64,000 bases of DNA from the NCBI RefSeq assembly GCF_002233755.1, contig NZ_NIFO01000001.1, positions 186,001 to 250,000 on the forward strand, given 5' to 3'. The position numbers and the translations under genes are program-made. Positions 27,370 through 37,598 of the stretch are shown here, piece after piece (within the stretch, counting starts at the first letter, position 1; the number at the start of each line of letters is the position of its first letter). This DNA comes from Acinetobacter piscicola. GTDB taxonomy: Bacteria; Pseudomonadota; Gammaproteobacteria; Pseudomonadales; Moraxellaceae. The notes under the pieces are model-generated. The model had not been told where the DNA came from. It saw nothing but the letters and a program-made list of their open reading frames with translations, and ran no database searches.

Positions 27370-28632
27370 TTAGAACAAAGATTTGATCCATTCCAATAAG
27401 CGTTCAAACCATGATGCTTGTTCAATATGCACTTCATCTTCAATGTCAAAACTCTGAATTAATATATTATTTTGGTATACATTGACTTTTGCTAAATGCA
27501 TGATTTTTTCAAGTGGCGCAGTCAAAGAGGTCTCATTTAATTCAACATTTAAATGGGTCTGTGTTTCTTGTAAAGGTTCAACGGCTGTTAATAAACCATT
27601 TAAGTCTGCTTTCATGACCTTACTGTTATTGACATCGAAAGTCATTAAATCGATTGGGCTAGCATCGTTATATAAAGAAGTGGTGACTAATTGAGGTTTT
27701 TTAGCTTCAACTTTAAACATTTTCAAGGTTGATTTAATGACAGGCAATTCAGCAATAAGCTGTCTATCTTTAATTGCCACTTCATCACGAGTATATGCAT
27801 AACCGAGATTGAGTAATTTATGTGCAACTTCAGCACGTTTTGTGGCGCTTTTTGCGCCCATAACCACAACAATCAAACGACGATCAGGTGATTCTGCAAT
27901 GTCAGAAGGGCGATGTGCTGTTAATGCTAAGTTATAACCTGCGGCTTTAGTAAAACCAGTTTTCAGACCATCAACGCTTGGGTCAGACTTTAAAACCAAA
28001 TTGGTTGCATGATGAAACCGCTGCTTATAACTAAAACTTGGCATCACTGAATAATGTAAATATTCAGGTGTTTGTGTGGTGACTGCTTGACCTAAAAGCG
28101 CCATGTCATGTGCAGAAGAAAAATGCTCAGGCATGGTTATACCAGGAGCATTGGCAAAATGAGTGTCTTTCATTCCCAAAGCTTGTGCTTCTTGATTCAT
28201 TCGAGCGACAAAAGTAGGAACATCTCCTGAAATACGTTCTGCTAAAGTCACCGCTGCATCATTGGCAGACATGACAATCAGACCAGCAAGGAGGTGATCT
28301 ATTGAGATTTGTTCGCCTTGTTTTAAATACATTTGCGATTCATCCCATTGCACCATCTGCACAACTGGAGTCGCTGTAATGATTTCTTCTTTACGAATAT
28401 GACCTGCTTTTAACTCTTTTAATGCAATATAAGCAACCATCATTTTGGTCATAGAAGCAGGTGCACGTTGCACATGACTATTATATTCGGCAAGGGTTTG
28501 ACCTGTTTGCGTGTCTAGAATAGTCCAAGCTTCAGCTTCAACCGTTTGGGGATTAATATTTAATAAAGCAGCATTGACAAGTGTGGAACAAATTAAGCTG
28601 AGTAATGCAATAAAAGAAACGAGAATTTTCAA
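27370..28632 (-). CDS. dacC: D-alanyl-D-alanine carboxypeptidase (PBP5/6 type)
   Basis: Trims the terminal D-Ala from peptidoglycan stem peptides. A signal peptide ends near LVNA. The active-site motifs are SMTK (SxxK), SAN (SxN) and LKTGFTKAAGYNLA (KTG). A beta-rich PBP5 C-terminal domain and a terminal amphipathic helix (ASWFERLLEWIKSLF) would hold it to the inner membrane. At 420 residues it is slightly longer than E. coli PBP5. dacC versus dacA naming is not certain. Confidence 0.9.
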   Translation of the reverse strand: MKILVSFIALLSLICSTLVNAALLNINPQTVEAEAWTILDTQTGQTLAEYNSHVQRAPASMTKMMVAYIALKELKAGHIRKEEIITATPVVQMVQWDESQMYLKQGEQISIDHLLAGLIVMSANDAAVTLAERISGDVPTFVARMNQEAQALGMKDTHFANAPGITMPEHFSSAHDMALLGQAVTTQTPEYLHYSVMPSFSYKQRFHHATNLVLKSDPSVDGLKTGFTKAAGYNLALTAHRPSDIAESPDRRLIVVVMGAKSATKRAEVAHKLLNLGYAYTRDEVAIKDRQLIAELPVIKSTLKMFKVEAKKPQLVTTSLYNDASPIDLMTFDVNNSKVMKADLNGLLTAVEPLQETQTHLNVELNETSLTAPLEKIMHLAKVNVYQNNILIQSFDIEDEVHIEQASWFERLLEWIKSLF

Positions 28633-28810
28633 CAGATTTACCTTTAGCCAATCCTATGGCGAGAACGCACGAACTGCGGGAATGCTATGCTTTTTTTTAA
28701 AACAAGGCTAGTTAAAACTGTAGACAATTGCGACTAACAACGCATAACTTTGTAAAAAAATGCTACTCTAATTGGTAATTTCTTTGTTTTGTATTTTTGA
28801 ATAGATCACT

Positions 28811-30514
28811 ATGTTGCATTATCAAATTGAATTCGACGAATATCGTCAGCATCTCGTTCATGTTACTTTACGTTTTCTTGCCAATCCAACACAGGTACTT
28901 TCTTTACCCACATGGATTCCGGGTAGTTATTTAATACGTGAATTTGCGAAACATATCGAAGCAGTCAAAGCTTATGATGAAGATGGTCGCCAGCTTAAAA
29001 TCAATAAATTTGAAAAAAATAAATGGCGTTTATATAACACAGACCATGAGCTGATTACGGTTGAATATGATGTCTATGCTTATGATTTGTCAGTACGTGG
29101 TGCTTATGTCGATCAAACACGTTTGTACGTCAATCCTGCATGTGTGTGTTTAGGTTTACAAGATCAGGAACAGGCACCGATTGAGTTGGAAATATTCTTA
29201 CCTGATGAACTCAAACATTTCCAAATTGCGACAGGTTTAGCATCAAAAAGTTTAGTCAAAGGGCGTTATACCCTGAAAGCTGATCATTATGCTCAATTGA
29301 TCGATGCACCTTTTGAGTTGGCAGATCAAACCCGTTTCAGTTTTGAGGCGAATGGTATTCCACATGAATTTGTTGTTTCAGGTCAGCATGCAATGAATGC
29401 TGAACGTATGAAGCAAGATATTGAAAAAATTTGCAGTACTGAAATCTCAATGTTTGGCTCTACACCATTTTCAGATTATACCTTTATGACCATGGCAACA
29501 GGCAATAGCTATGGTGGCTTAGAGCATCCCAATAGCACCAGTCTGATTTCTCCACGTGATGATTTACCAAAAGTGGATGAACCGACTGAGCCTTCGGCAG
29601 ATTATCAACGTTTCTTAGGCTTATGTAGTCATGAGTATTTTCACTCGTGGTTAGTTAAATTTATTCGCCCTGAAAATTTCACGAACTATGATTTAGACCA
29701 AGAAGGCTACACCAGTTTATTGTGGATTTTTGAAGGTTTTACGTCGTATTACGATGATTTGATTCTGCTGCGTAGTGGTGTGATTTCTCAGGAGTCGTAT
29801 TTAAAACTATTGAAGTCGCAAATAGATCGCTATTTACAAAATCCGGGACGTTTTATCCAGTCTGTTTCTGAGTCAAGTTTTGATGCATGGATTAAATTCT
29901 ACCGTCAGGATGAAAACTCAAATAATGCAGGAACCAGTTATTACAACAAAGGCTGTTTGGTTGCATTGTGTCTAGATTTAGGGCTTCGTTTACGTGGTTC
30001 AAGTTTGGATGCCTTAATGCGCCGTTTGTATGAAAATAGCCAAAAGGGTATTCAGGTGAATGAACGGACTATTTTTGACCTATGTAAAGAATTGACAGGT
30101 GATGATTGGATTGAACAAATTAATCATTTGATTAACACCACAGATGAATTGCCATTGGATCAACTATTGCCTGAATTTGGTTTAAGCTATAGCTTAAAAA
30201 ATGACAAGACCTTGCCATTTGGTTTAAAAGTTGTAGAAAAACCTGAAGGTCTGCTGATTCAACAAGCGCGTCGTGATGGTGCAGGTGTTGCAGCTGGACT
30301 ATCTGCAAATGATGTGATTATTGCGATTGATGGTTTAAAAGCATCTGAAAAGTTACTTGAAAAATACGCTAAGCACAAAGCTACATTTACTGTTTATGCA
30401 TTCCGCCGTGATGAATTTATACAATTCGAATTGCAGGGTGGGGAAGTTGATTTAACCACTGTTGAGTTAAATGTTGTAGATCAAGCTCAAGCAGAGAAAT
30501 GGTTAAAGGCTTAA
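28811..30514 (+). CDS. M61-family metallopeptidase with PDZ domain
   Basis: A glycyl-aminopeptidase-like zinc protease of 567 residues. The zinc site HEYFHSW (HExxH-like) is near residue 275, with a downstream Glu in LLWIFEGFTSYYDDL. A beta-sandwich N-terminal part carries LPTWIPGSYLIREFAKHI, and a C-terminal PDZ domain (GLLIQQARRDGAGVAAGLSANDVIIAIDG) is present. There is no signal peptide, so it is probably cytoplasmic. It is divergent from dacC and followed by a terminator. Confidence 0.9.
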   Translation: MLHYQIEFDEYRQHLVHVTLRFLANPTQVLSLPTWIPGSYLIREFAKHIEAVKAYDEDGRQLKINKFEKNKWRLYNTDHELITVEYDVYAYDLSVRGAYVDQTRLYVNPACVCLGLQDQEQAPIELEIFLPDELKHFQIATGLASKSLVKGRYTLKADHYAQLIDAPFELADQTRFSFEANGIPHEFVVSGQHAMNAERMKQDIEKICSTEISMFGSTPFSDYTFMTMATGNSYGGLEHPNSTSLISPRDDLPKVDEPTEPSADYQRFLGLCSHEYFHSWLVKFIRPENFTNYDLDQEGYTSLLWIFEGFTSYYDDLILLRSGVISQESYLKLLKSQIDRYLQNPGRFIQSVSESSFDAWIKFYRQDENSNNAGTSYYNKGCLVALCLDLGLRLRGSSLDALMRRLYENSQKGIQVNERTIFDLCKELTGDDWIEQINHLINTTDELPLDQLLPEFGLSYSLKNDKTLPFGLKVVEKPEGLLIQQARRDGAGVAAGLSANDVIIAIDGLKASEKLLEKYAKHKATFTVYAFRRDEFIQFELQGGEVDLTTVELNVVDQAQAEKWLKA

Positions 30515-30554
30515 TCGATTCACATTTTAGATTAGCATTCATTAGATTTTTAAT

Positions 30555-30581
30555 AACCGATGTTTAGGCATCGGTTTTTTT
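30555..30581 (+). terminator. Terminator after the M61 peptidase
   Basis: AACCGATG / CATCGGTT stem, 6-base loop, then a T-run. Confidence 0.9.
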
Positions 30582-30662
30582 ATGCATAGAATAATTCTTA
30601 AATTTTAGACATAAAAAACCCTCAATATCTGAGTAATGCTGATCAGTTAAGCATTTTTAAAT

Positions 30663-30764
30663 CCTCCCCATCCCTCCTTTGATAAAGGAGGGAGTACCAA
30701 GAATCTAAAATTATTTTAAATTCTCAGTAGTTCCCCTCTTTTTTAAAGAGGGGTTAGGGGAGAT
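30663..30764. repeat. Paired palindromic repeat, copy A
   Basis: Two perfect 9-bp hairpins (CCCTCCTTT/AAAGGAGGG at 30672-30692 and CCCCTCTTT/AAAGAGGGG at 30733-30753) sit in an outer inverted pair (CTCCCC ... GGGGAG). Similar units occur at 33564 and 47656, so this is a dispersed family. Confidence 0.8.
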
Positions 30765-30863
30765 TCTTAGATAAGTAACGACTAAATTACTCTTAACTGA
30801 CTGGGATTATCAATATCTGAGGGCTTTTCAATCTAAAACAAAATACTTTTATTCGTAGCCAAA

Positions 30864-31877
30864 CTACGCTTCAATGGTTTGAACGGCAATTTTCTTCGCA
30901 GGATCTGCCTTACGACGAACTTGTGGAACAGGCTCACCATAATATTGACGATCTGCAAAATAACTTGAACGAACCATCGGTGCAGCCCAAATATTTTTAA
31001 ATCCAAGTTTGTGACCATGTGCCGTATAACGTTCAAACTCTTCTGGTGTTACAAAACGATCAATCGGTGCATGTTCTTTAGAAGGCTGTAAGTATTGACC
31101 AATCGTCACATAATCTACACCATGCGCATGTAAATCATCTAAAAGTGCAATCACTTCTTCTTCAGTTTCACCAATACCGACCATCAACCCACATTTTGTT
31201 GGCACATCAGGACAATATTCTTTAAACATTTTCAATAAAGTCAAAGAGTGTTGATAATCTGAACCCGGACGCATTGCTTTATAAAGACGAGGTACAGTTT
31301 CAATATTGTGGTTGAACACATCAGGCGGGCATTCCGTCATGATGCGTAATGCAACATCCATACGACCACGGAAATCTGGAACTAAGATTTCAAGTAATGT
31401 TTTTGGGCTTAATGCACGTGCTTCTTTAATACAATCAACAAAATGTTGTGCACCACCATCCAATAAATCATCACGGTCAACAGAAGTGATGACTGCATAT
31501 TTTAAACCAAGGTTGGCAATGGTTTCTGCCATGTGACGAGGTTCATCAGCATCAAGCGCATTTGGGCGACCATGTGCGACATCGCAAAATGGACAGCGAC
31601 GTGTACAAATATCACCCATGATCATAAAGGTTGCAGTACCGCCACCAAAACATTCGGGTAAATTTGGACAAGCGGCTTCTTCACATACGGTATGTAATTT
31701 TTGTGCACGTAAAGTGGTTTTAATACGTTGAACTTCATCAGGCGCAGCCATTTTGACCCGAATCCAATCAGGCTTTCGAGGCGTTTCAACCGTTGGGATA
31801 ACTTTTACAGGTATGCGAGCCACTTTTTCTGCACCGCGTAATTTGACGCCCTGTTCTGGTTTACGGTTCTCTGACAT
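30864..31877 (-). CDS. lipA: Lipoyl synthase
   Basis: A radical-SAM enzyme that inserts two sulfurs into protein-bound octanoate. The auxiliary-cluster Cys motif is [12 protein letters not shown] and the SAM-cluster motif is [10 protein letters not shown]. The late motif SSYFADRQY is near the C-terminus, with the family's RSSY serine. The start at 31877 (MSENRKPEQ) is preferred; an in-frame GTG at 31892 is less likely. The length of 337 residues is usual. It is divergent from sthA. Confidence 0.96.
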   Translation of the reverse strand: MSENRKPEQGVKLRGAEKVARIPVKVIPTVETPRKPDWIRVKMAAPDEVQRIKTTLRAQKLHTVCEEAACPNLPECFGGGTATFMIMGDICTRRCPFCDVAHGRPNALDADEPRHMAETIANLGLKYAVITSVDRDDLLDGGAQHFVDCIKEARALSPKTLLEILVPDFRGRMDVALRIMTECPPDVFNHNIETVPRLYKAMRPGSDYQHSLTLLKMFKEYCPDVPTKCGLMVGIGETEEEVIALLDDLHAHGVDYVTIGQYLQPSKEHAPIDRFVTPEEFERYTAHGHKLGFKNIWAAPMVRSSYFADRQYYGEPVPQVRRKADPAKKIAVQTIEA

Positions 31878-32074
31878 ATTCAACTTTTCCACTGTTTTCT
31901 ACGGGGGAGAGGAGATTTATTATAGCGTAAATGCCAAACGATAGGGCAAAAACACTATTCATATACTAAATGTGGTTATCACAGAATATATGCATGTGAA
32001 ATACAGAAAATTTTTTTACTTTAGTTCATAATATGACACGAGATATAGACTGAATTTAGTATAAGGAGCTTTGA

Positions 32075-33490
32075 ATGCCACGTAAGAAAGAAGTCGTTAG
32101 TGGGAATTATGTGAAATACGATGCGGTCGTACTTGGCTCTGGTCCTGCTGGTGAAGGCGCGGCAATGAAGCTTGCTAAATCGGGTAAGCGTGTTGCAATT
32201 GTTGATATTCGTGAGCAACTTGGTGGTAACTGTACCCATGTAGGAACAATTCCAAGTAAAGCTTTACGTCAAACAGTTTCAAGTATTATCCGTTATCAAC
32301 GTGATCCAATGTTTAAAAAAGTGGGGGATTGGAAACAATTCACTATGAAACAGGTATTACGAAATGCGCATAAAGTGATTCAGCAGCAAGTTGATACGCA
32401 TTCACGTTTTTATGATCGCAATAATATTGATGTGTTTCATGGTCGTGCATACATTCAAGATAAAAGCACTGTGATCATTTTTAGCGAAGATGGTGTAAAA
32501 GAAACTTTAGGTTTTAAACAACTTGTACTTGCAACAGGTAGTCGTCCTTATCATCCACAAGGTTTAGATTTTAATCATCCGCGCGTATTTGATTCAGACA
32601 AAATTTTAGATTTAGATTACCCGATTCATAAAATCATCATTTATGGCGCAGGTGTGATTGGTTGTGAATATGCTTCAATTTTCATCGGATTAGATCATAA
32701 AGTTGATTTGATCAATACGCAGCATCAATTATTGAATTATTTAGATGATGAAATTGCGGACGCATTGTCTTACCACTTACGTGAACAAGGTGTGCTTATT
32801 CGTAATAATGAACAGATTGATCATTTAGAAACATTTGACGACCATGTAGTTATGCATTTACAAAGTGGTAAGAAAATTAAAGCCGATGCTATTTTGTGGT
32901 GTAACGGCCGTTCTGGAAATACCGATGGTTTAGGGCTTGAGAATGTAGGCATTACACCCAACAGCCGTGGTCAATTGGCTGTGAATGAGCAGTACCAAAC
33001 TGAAGTGGAAAATATCTACGCAGCTGGTGATGTGATTGGCTGGCCTTCTTTGGCTTCAGCAGCGTATGACCAAGGGCGTTGTGCAGGCTCAAATATGAGT
33101 GGTGAAGAAAATATTAAACCAGTCACAGATATTCCTACTGGGATTTACACCATTCCTGAGATTTCATTCTTTGGAAAAACTGAAAGCCAGTTAACGGCTG
33201 AGAAAATTCCGTATGAAGTTGGTCAAGCTTCTTTCCGTCATTTGGCTCGTGCACAAATTACGGGTGATACGGTGGGTGAATTAAAAATCTTGTTCCATCG
33301 TGATACTCTAGAATTGCTCGGTGTGCATTGTTTTGGAAATAATGCTGCGGAAATTATTCACATTGGTCAGGCTGTAATGCAAAGTGGAAACAATACCATT
33401 AAGTATTTTGTTGAAACGACATTCAATTATCCAACCATGGCTGAAGCGTATCGTGTCGCAACTTTAAATGGTATGAATCGTTTATTTTAA
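32075..33490 (+). CDS. sthA: Soluble pyridine nucleotide transhydrogenase
   Basis: An FAD enzyme that exchanges reducing equivalents between NADPH and NAD+. FAD motif [24 protein letters not shown] motif [17 protein letters not shown]. The sequence [16 protein letters not shown] has only one Cys where dihydrolipoamide dehydrogenases have a redox pair, a mark of SthA. The C-terminal dimer domain carries [22 protein letters not shown] lies 6 bases before the ATG. The length is 471 residues. Confidence 0.95.
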   Translation: MPRKKEVVSGNYVKYDAVVLGSGPAGEGAAMKLAKSGKRVAIVDIREQLGGNCTHVGTIPSKALRQTVSSIIRYQRDPMFKKVGDWKQFTMKQVLRNAHKVIQQQVDTHSRFYDRNNIDVFHGRAYIQDKSTVIIFSEDGVKETLGFKQLVLATGSRPYHPQGLDFNHPRVFDSDKILDLDYPIHKIIIYGAGVIGCEYASIFIGLDHKVDLINTQHQLLNYLDDEIADALSYHLREQGVLIRNNEQIDHLETFDDHVVMHLQSGKKIKADAILWCNGRSGNTDGLGLENVGITPNSRGQLAVNEQYQTEVENIYAAGDVIGWPSLASAAYDQGRCAGSNMSGEENIKPVTDIPTGIYTIPEISFFGKTESQLTAEKIPYEVGQASFRHLARAQITGDTVGELKILFHRDTLELLGVHCFGNNAAEIIHIGQAVMQSGNNTIKYFVETTFNYPTMAEAYRVATLNGMNRLF

Positions 33491-33563
33491 ATAATGACCA
33501 TTGATTAGATTTCTTGCAAAAGTCAGAAAATGATCAAAAATTAGCAGTAAAGTTAATATTAAA

Positions 33564-33670
33564 AATCTCTTCTCCTTCCAGAGATAAGAAATATTATTCA
33601 GCAGAGGATGAGGGAGATTTAACATATAAATCCTCTCCCTAACCCTCTCCTTTATAAAGGAGAGGGAACT
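33564..33670. repeat. Paired palindromic repeat, copy B
   Basis: A hairpin of CCCTCTCCTTTATAAAGGAGAGGG type lies at about 33642-33667. Outer elements AAATCTC ... GAGATTT surround the left half. It shares the CCCTCTCC/GGAGAGGG core with copy C at 47668. Confidence 0.75.
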
Positions 33671-33733
33671 TCCATTGTAAATAAATGTTCATCACAACTC
33701 GACTGACGCAAGAAGTCTATTGATTATCCATTC

Positions 33734-33764
33734 AAAACCCGTAAGTCATCTTGCGGGTTTTTTA
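33734..33764. terminator. Terminator between convergent sthA and aac(3)-like gene
   Basis: AAACCCGTAAG / CTTGCGGGTTT stem (one T:G pair), 4-base loop, T-run on the plus strand and A-run on the other side, so it can serve both converging genes. Confidence 0.85.
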
Positions 33765-33826
33765 TGATGGTTTTCTATGGTTAATGATTAAAAAAGCTAT
33801 TCAGACAAAATGATTCTAAAACGCTT

Positions 33827-34642
33827 TTAATCATGACTTGAATGTGTCCACGTGCTAACCGCATGATCAACCAGTAATTGCATATCGATTAAGATACCAT
33901 AAGCTTCACCGACTTTTTTTCGTTCATCATGTTTTGAATCAATAAGTTTCTTTCCAATCGGAATAAATTTATCTACATCCATAAATTCAGGTATATCAAA
34001 CTCGAACCATTCGCGAATACCATTATTGATGATTGGAACACCTTCTTTTTCTTTATTTGAATTAGGAAAAGCTCTACTTTCAGCAAGATGTAATGCTGTG
34101 CAGCGGTTAAAATCCACACCAATTAATAATACTTTAGCGCTGAGTTGATAGAGTTTTGCTAAGGGTGATTGCTCTCCAAAAGGATCATCTAAAACCTGTT
34201 CTTCGGTAATTTCTTTAGCAGAAGGGCCAATTGCACAAAAAGATGCGAAAGGATGATGACTTCTGACTACTTTTGGCCATGTTCTAAATAATTCTGCAAT
34301 TCGTCCCATATCTCTCGTTGGGGTAATTTCAGGTTCAAACACTGGCATCGTGTCTCGTATAGTCTGTATCCAAGATTTAGGAATAGGCGGATTACTCCAA
34401 TTGGCTGGGTCAGTAATATTTGATGAATGTGCAGGCATGCATACATTTCCATCACTGCCCACAGTTGTTAGAAGCGCTTTTATAACAGCTACAGCGCCAC
34501 CATTTACCCATCCCAGTGCACTTAATGACGAATGAACAATGACAGTATCGCCGTGTTTAAGTCCAAGATTTTGCAAATCATCAAAAAGGCTTTCAGTGGT
34601 AATTGGATTTAATGTTCTATCTATTTGATCTTGTTCTGACAT
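33827..34642 (-). CDS. AAC(3)-family aminoglycoside N-acetyltransferase-like protein
   Basis: A 271-residue member of the antibiotic N-acetyltransferase (AAC(3)/YokD) fold. Family segments are visible: DTVIVHSSLSALGWVNGGAVAVIKAL, GNVCMPAHSSNITDPANW, RSHHPFASFCAIGP and LLIGVDFNRCTALHLAESRA, which include the conserved active-site His regions. Chromosomal members may confer aminoglycoside resistance or may acetylate something else. It lies alone between sthA and pdxB and carries no mobile-element signature. Confidence 0.85.
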   Translation of the reverse strand: MSEQDQIDRTLNPITTESLFDDLQNLGLKHGDTVIVHSSLSALGWVNGGAVAVIKALLTTVGSDGNVCMPAHSSNITDPANWSNPPIPKSWIQTIRDTMPVFEPEITPTRDMGRIAELFRTWPKVVRSHHPFASFCAIGPSAKEITEEQVLDDPFGEQSPLAKLYQLSAKVLLIGVDFNRCTALHLAESRAFPNSNKEKEGVPIINNGIREWFEFDIPEFMDVDKFIPIGKKLIDSKHDERKKVGEAYGILIDMQLLVDHAVSTWTHSSHD

Positions 34643-34819
34643 TAATGTTCTCTAAATGAATGTGATCAATAAATAAAAAGTATTGTTAATACAAAATTAT
34701 TCAGCAAACTAAGTTTTAAAGTATTTTCAATGCGTTTTAAAGTATGTGATGTATGAACTGCAATAGTTTTAATATCTGCAAAGCGTTATCATAGCGGCTT
34801 CAACAGGTTGGATAAAGCT

Positions 34820-35887
34820 ATGAAAATTGTTGCAGATGAAAATCTAGCATTTACTGAATATTTCTTTTCAGAATTCGGTGAAATTCATCAAGCAGCAGGG
34901 CGTACTTTAACGCATGATGACCTAAAAGACGTTCAAACTTTACTGGTTCGGTCTGTAACGAATGTAAATGAAAGGCTAGTTGAAAATACGGCGCTTAAAT
35001 TCGTTGGCAGTGCAACGATTGGCACAGATCATTTAGATATAACCGCTTTGGAAAAACATCAAATTGCATGGTCAAATGCAGCAGGTTGTAATGCACAGGC
35101 TGTTGCTGAATATGTGATCACAGCATTATTGCATTTGAATCCTGATTATATTGATCAAAATAAAGGCTTTACCTTAGGCATTATTGGTTTAGGAAATGTA
35201 GGCTCACGTTTGGCTTATATGGCAAAACTGTTGGGTTGGAATGTGATTGGTTTTGATCCATTTGTTGAACATCGTGATATTCAGCAGGTTGAACTCGAAA
35301 CGCTATTAAAAAATGCAGATGCAATTACAACGCACGTACCATTAACCAAAACAGGTGAACATGCGACTTATCATTTAATTGATGCAAATGCGTTAGCCAT
35401 GATGAAGCCCGAAGCAATTTTAATTAATTCTGCACGTGGCCCTGTTGTTGAAGAAGCGGCATTAATGGCTGATATTCAAAAGACACAACGTAAAGTTGTT
35501 TTAGATGTATTTGAACATGAACCTGAAATTTCACAAGAATTACTCGATTTAATTACCATCGTCACGCCACATATCGCAGGCTATAGCTTGGAAGGTAAGG
35601 CACGTGGTACACAGATGATTTATGAGGCATTTTGTAAAACATTTGGCTATTCTGCGAATAAAAAATTTGAATCACAATTGCCTACTGGTGAGCAGTATTT
35701 TTATGGCAATAATATTAAGCAAACATTGAAAAAATATTTATCTGAAATCTATGATATTCAACGTGATGACGATAATTTAAGAGCGTGTTTGAAGGATGGT
35801 AAGGTAGATCAGAAGGCTTTTGATCATCTACGCAAAACTTATCCTTTACGCCGTGAATGGGCTGCGCATGGAGGGCCAAAAGCATGA
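34820..35887 (+). CDS. pdxB: Erythronate-4-phosphate dehydrogenase
   Basis: Oxidises 4-phosphoerythronate in the pyridoxal-phosphate pathway. A D-2-hydroxyacid dehydrogenase with the NAD motif LGIIGLGNVGSRLAYMAKLLG. Catalytic regions are LINSARGPVVEEAAL, VFEHEP and TPHIAGYSLEGKARGT; the last is PdxB-specific. A PdxB dimerisation domain ends the protein. The ATG at 20 bases into the visible frame (34820) gives MKIVADENLAF; a TTG at 34808 is less likely. It overlaps epmA by ATGA. Confidence 0.95.
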   Translation: MKIVADENLAFTEYFFSEFGEIHQAAGRTLTHDDLKDVQTLLVRSVTNVNERLVENTALKFVGSATIGTDHLDITALEKHQIAWSNAAGCNAQAVAEYVITALLHLNPDYIDQNKGFTLGIIGLGNVGSRLAYMAKLLGWNVIGFDPFVEHRDIQQVELETLLKNADAITTHVPLTKTGEHATYHLIDANALAMMKPEAILINSARGPVVEEAALMADIQKTQRKVVLDVFEHEPEISQELLDLITIVTPHIAGYSLEGKARGTQMIYEAFCKTFGYSANKKFESQLPTGEQYFYGNNIKQTLKKYLSEIYDIQRDDDNLRACLKDGKVDQKAFDHLRKTYPLRREWAAHGGPKA

Positions 35888-36876
35888 GTCAGCCAATTCA
35901 AAATAGGATTCAATATCAACCGACATGCGATATTCATGCACTTAAATCACGTGCAAAAATGTATGCACAAATTCGCCAATTCTTTGCTGAGAGAGAAGTA
36001 CTCGAAGTTGAAACACCTGTACTTTCACAAGCAGGCGTAACCGATGTGCATTTAGCTTCTGTACAAGCACAGCGCCATGTTCAAGGGAAAAAACAAACAC
36101 ACTATTTACAAACTTCACCTGAGTTTGCCATGAAACGATTATTGGCAAGTGGCAGTGGTGCGATTTATCAAATTTGTAAAGTGTTTCGAGATGATGAGCA
36201 TGGTCGTAAACACAATAGTGAATTCACCATGTTGGAATGGTATCGTCCACAATTCAGCTTGAAAGATTTAATGCTAGAAGTGACCGATTTATTAAATGTT
36301 GTACTTGAACAGCGTTTTGGTGAAGTACGTCCAATGGTGTTGAGTTATAAACATGCTTTCATGGATCGTTTGGATTTAAATCCACTCCAAGCAAACTTGA
36401 AAGAGTTAAAAGATGCTGCTCATCGTGTCGGTTTAAATTTAGATTTAGGCGATGATCGTTTAGCGTATATCGATTTACTCTTTTCACACATGGTAGAACC
36501 AAGCTTAGGTTTTGATACACCCGTATTTTTAACAGATTTTCCACCTGAATTAGCATCTTTAGCGAAGACTAGACATGATGAGGATGGTGAGTTAGTTGCA
36601 GCACGTTTTGAGCTTTATATTGAAGGTTTAGAACTCGCTAATGCCTATGATGAATTGATAGATGCAGATGTTTTACGTGGTCGTTTTGAAGCAGATAATG
36701 CAGTGCGTGAACAACTAGGTTTGCATGTGATGCCGATTGATGAGTATTTGTTAGCAGCTTTGCCGAATATGTCTGACTGTGCAGGAATTGCTTTGGGAAT
36801 AGACCGTTTACTCATGGTCGTGATGAAGCAAATGAAGTTAGAAAAGGTGATTACGTTTCCTGCGGATGTGTCGTGA
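35884..36876 (+). CDS. epmA: Elongation factor P--lysine ligase EpmA
   Basis: A class II lysyl-tRNA-synthetase paralogue (PoxA/GenX) that attaches beta-lysine to EF-P. Motif 2 is ICKVFRDDEHGRKHNSEFTMLEWYRP and motif 3 is AGIALGIDRLLMVVM; TSPEFAMKRLLASGSGAIYQ is also typical. It lacks the N-terminal tRNA anticodon-binding domain, as expected (330 residues). The start at 35884 overlaps the pdxB stop, so the two are coupled. Confidence 0.94.
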   Translation: MSQPIQNRIQYQPTCDIHALKSRAKMYAQIRQFFAEREVLEVETPVLSQAGVTDVHLASVQAQRHVQGKKQTHYLQTSPEFAMKRLLASGSGAIYQICKVFRDDEHGRKHNSEFTMLEWYRPQFSLKDLMLEVTDLLNVVLEQRFGEVRPMVLSYKHAFMDRLDLNPLQANLKELKDAAHRVGLNLDLGDDRLAYIDLLFSHMVEPSLGFDTPVFLTDFPPELASLAKTRHDEDGELVAARFELYIEGLELANAYDELIDADVLRGRFEADNAVREQLGLHVMPIDEYLLAALPNMSDCAGIALGIDRLLMVVMKQMKLEKVITFPADVS

Positions 36877-36883
36877 TGATTTA

Positions 36884-36920
36884 AAAGCTCTATTAACGGT
36901 AAACCTAATAGAGCTATTTT
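36884..36920 (+). terminator. Terminator after epmA
   Basis: AGCTCTATTA / TAATAGAGCT perfect 10-bp stem, 10-base loop, then ATTTTA. The T-run is short. Confidence 0.7.
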
Positions 36921-37079
36921 AAAAAATTTATTAATATTTTATTTAGATTAAATTACAAATATAAACATTAGAATTGATTCGCTTTGTTAGTATTAAAACG
37001 AAAAAAAAATTAAATAGATAAATTTAAGAGTTCCACAAGAAGAGATTCATCTCTCATATATTATAAGGATAAATAGATT

Positions 37080-37598
37080 ATGGCTAAAGGCTTTGCTATT
37101 CACAATGCACTCACAACTCATGGTGGGAAAATTCCATCTACTCAGCAAAGAAGCTCTCAGATGGGGAATCTTTTTGTAAGAGCAGGAGATGGTCATTATT
37201 GTCCACAATGTCAATGTTGGTCTACAGTTATTAAAAGCCACGACCACATAATTTTTGATGGTAAATCCGTTGCTTATGCAGATGACTTGCTCACTTGTGG
37301 AGCAAGAATTTTACCTCAGCAGAGTCATGTTGTAGGGGATAGTCAAGGGTCTAATTATAGTGATAGAGCAAATTCCTCAAACTTTATTGCTAAGAGTTTA
37401 ATGCTATACGCAGGTCAATATCAGTTGGTAAATGAGTTAAATAATCAGCCCTACAGTAAAGTTAAATATGCTGTTACTTATGCAGATGGTCGTATCATTG
37501 AAGGCATGACTGATGAAAATGGAATGACAGAAAAATTAGAAAGTACAGAAAGAGCGGAAAATATTGAAATTACCCTTTTTGAGGGCGATCCATGGTAG
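37080..37598 (+). CDS. PAAR-domain spike-tip protein with C-terminal adaptor domain
   Basis: PAAR proteins cap the VgrG spike of the type VI secretion system and carry effectors. The N-terminal 95 residues fit PAAR: ALTTHGGKIPS, AGDGHYCPQCQCWSTVIK, SVAYADDLLTCGARILPQQ, with Cys/His residues for the zinc site. The C-terminal part (QPYSKVKYAVTYADGRIIEGMTDENGMT) resembles the transthyretin-like extension found on VgrG/PAAR cargo adaptors. It overlaps the next gene by 7 bases. No other T6SS gene is in the window, so this is an orphan cassette. Confidence 0.88.
   Translation: MAKGFAIHNALTTHGGKIPSTQQRSSQMGNLFVRAGDGHYCPQCQCWSTVIKSHDHIIFDGKSVAYADDLLTCGARILPQQSHVVGDSQGSNYSDRANSSNFIAKSLMLYAGQYQLVNELNNQPYSKVKYAVTYADGRIIEGMTDENGMTEKLESTERAENIEITLFEGDPW

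Larger units (their letters stand above)
30515..30863. other. Intergenic region with terminator and paired palindromes
   Basis: Holds the M61 terminator (30555-30580) and copy A of the G/C-rich paired palindromic repeat (30663-30764). No coding frame was found. Confidence 0.8.
33491..33826. other. Intergenic region sthA-aac(3)-like gene
   Basis: Contains copy B of the palindromic repeat (33564-33670) and a terminator (33734-33764). No gene was found. Confidence 0.8.

Noticed and set aside
32075-33490. sthA as dihydrolipoamide dehydrogenase
   Set aside because: The second Cys of the redox-active disulfide is absent (CTHVGTIP) and no 2-oxoacid dehydrogenase genes are adjacent.
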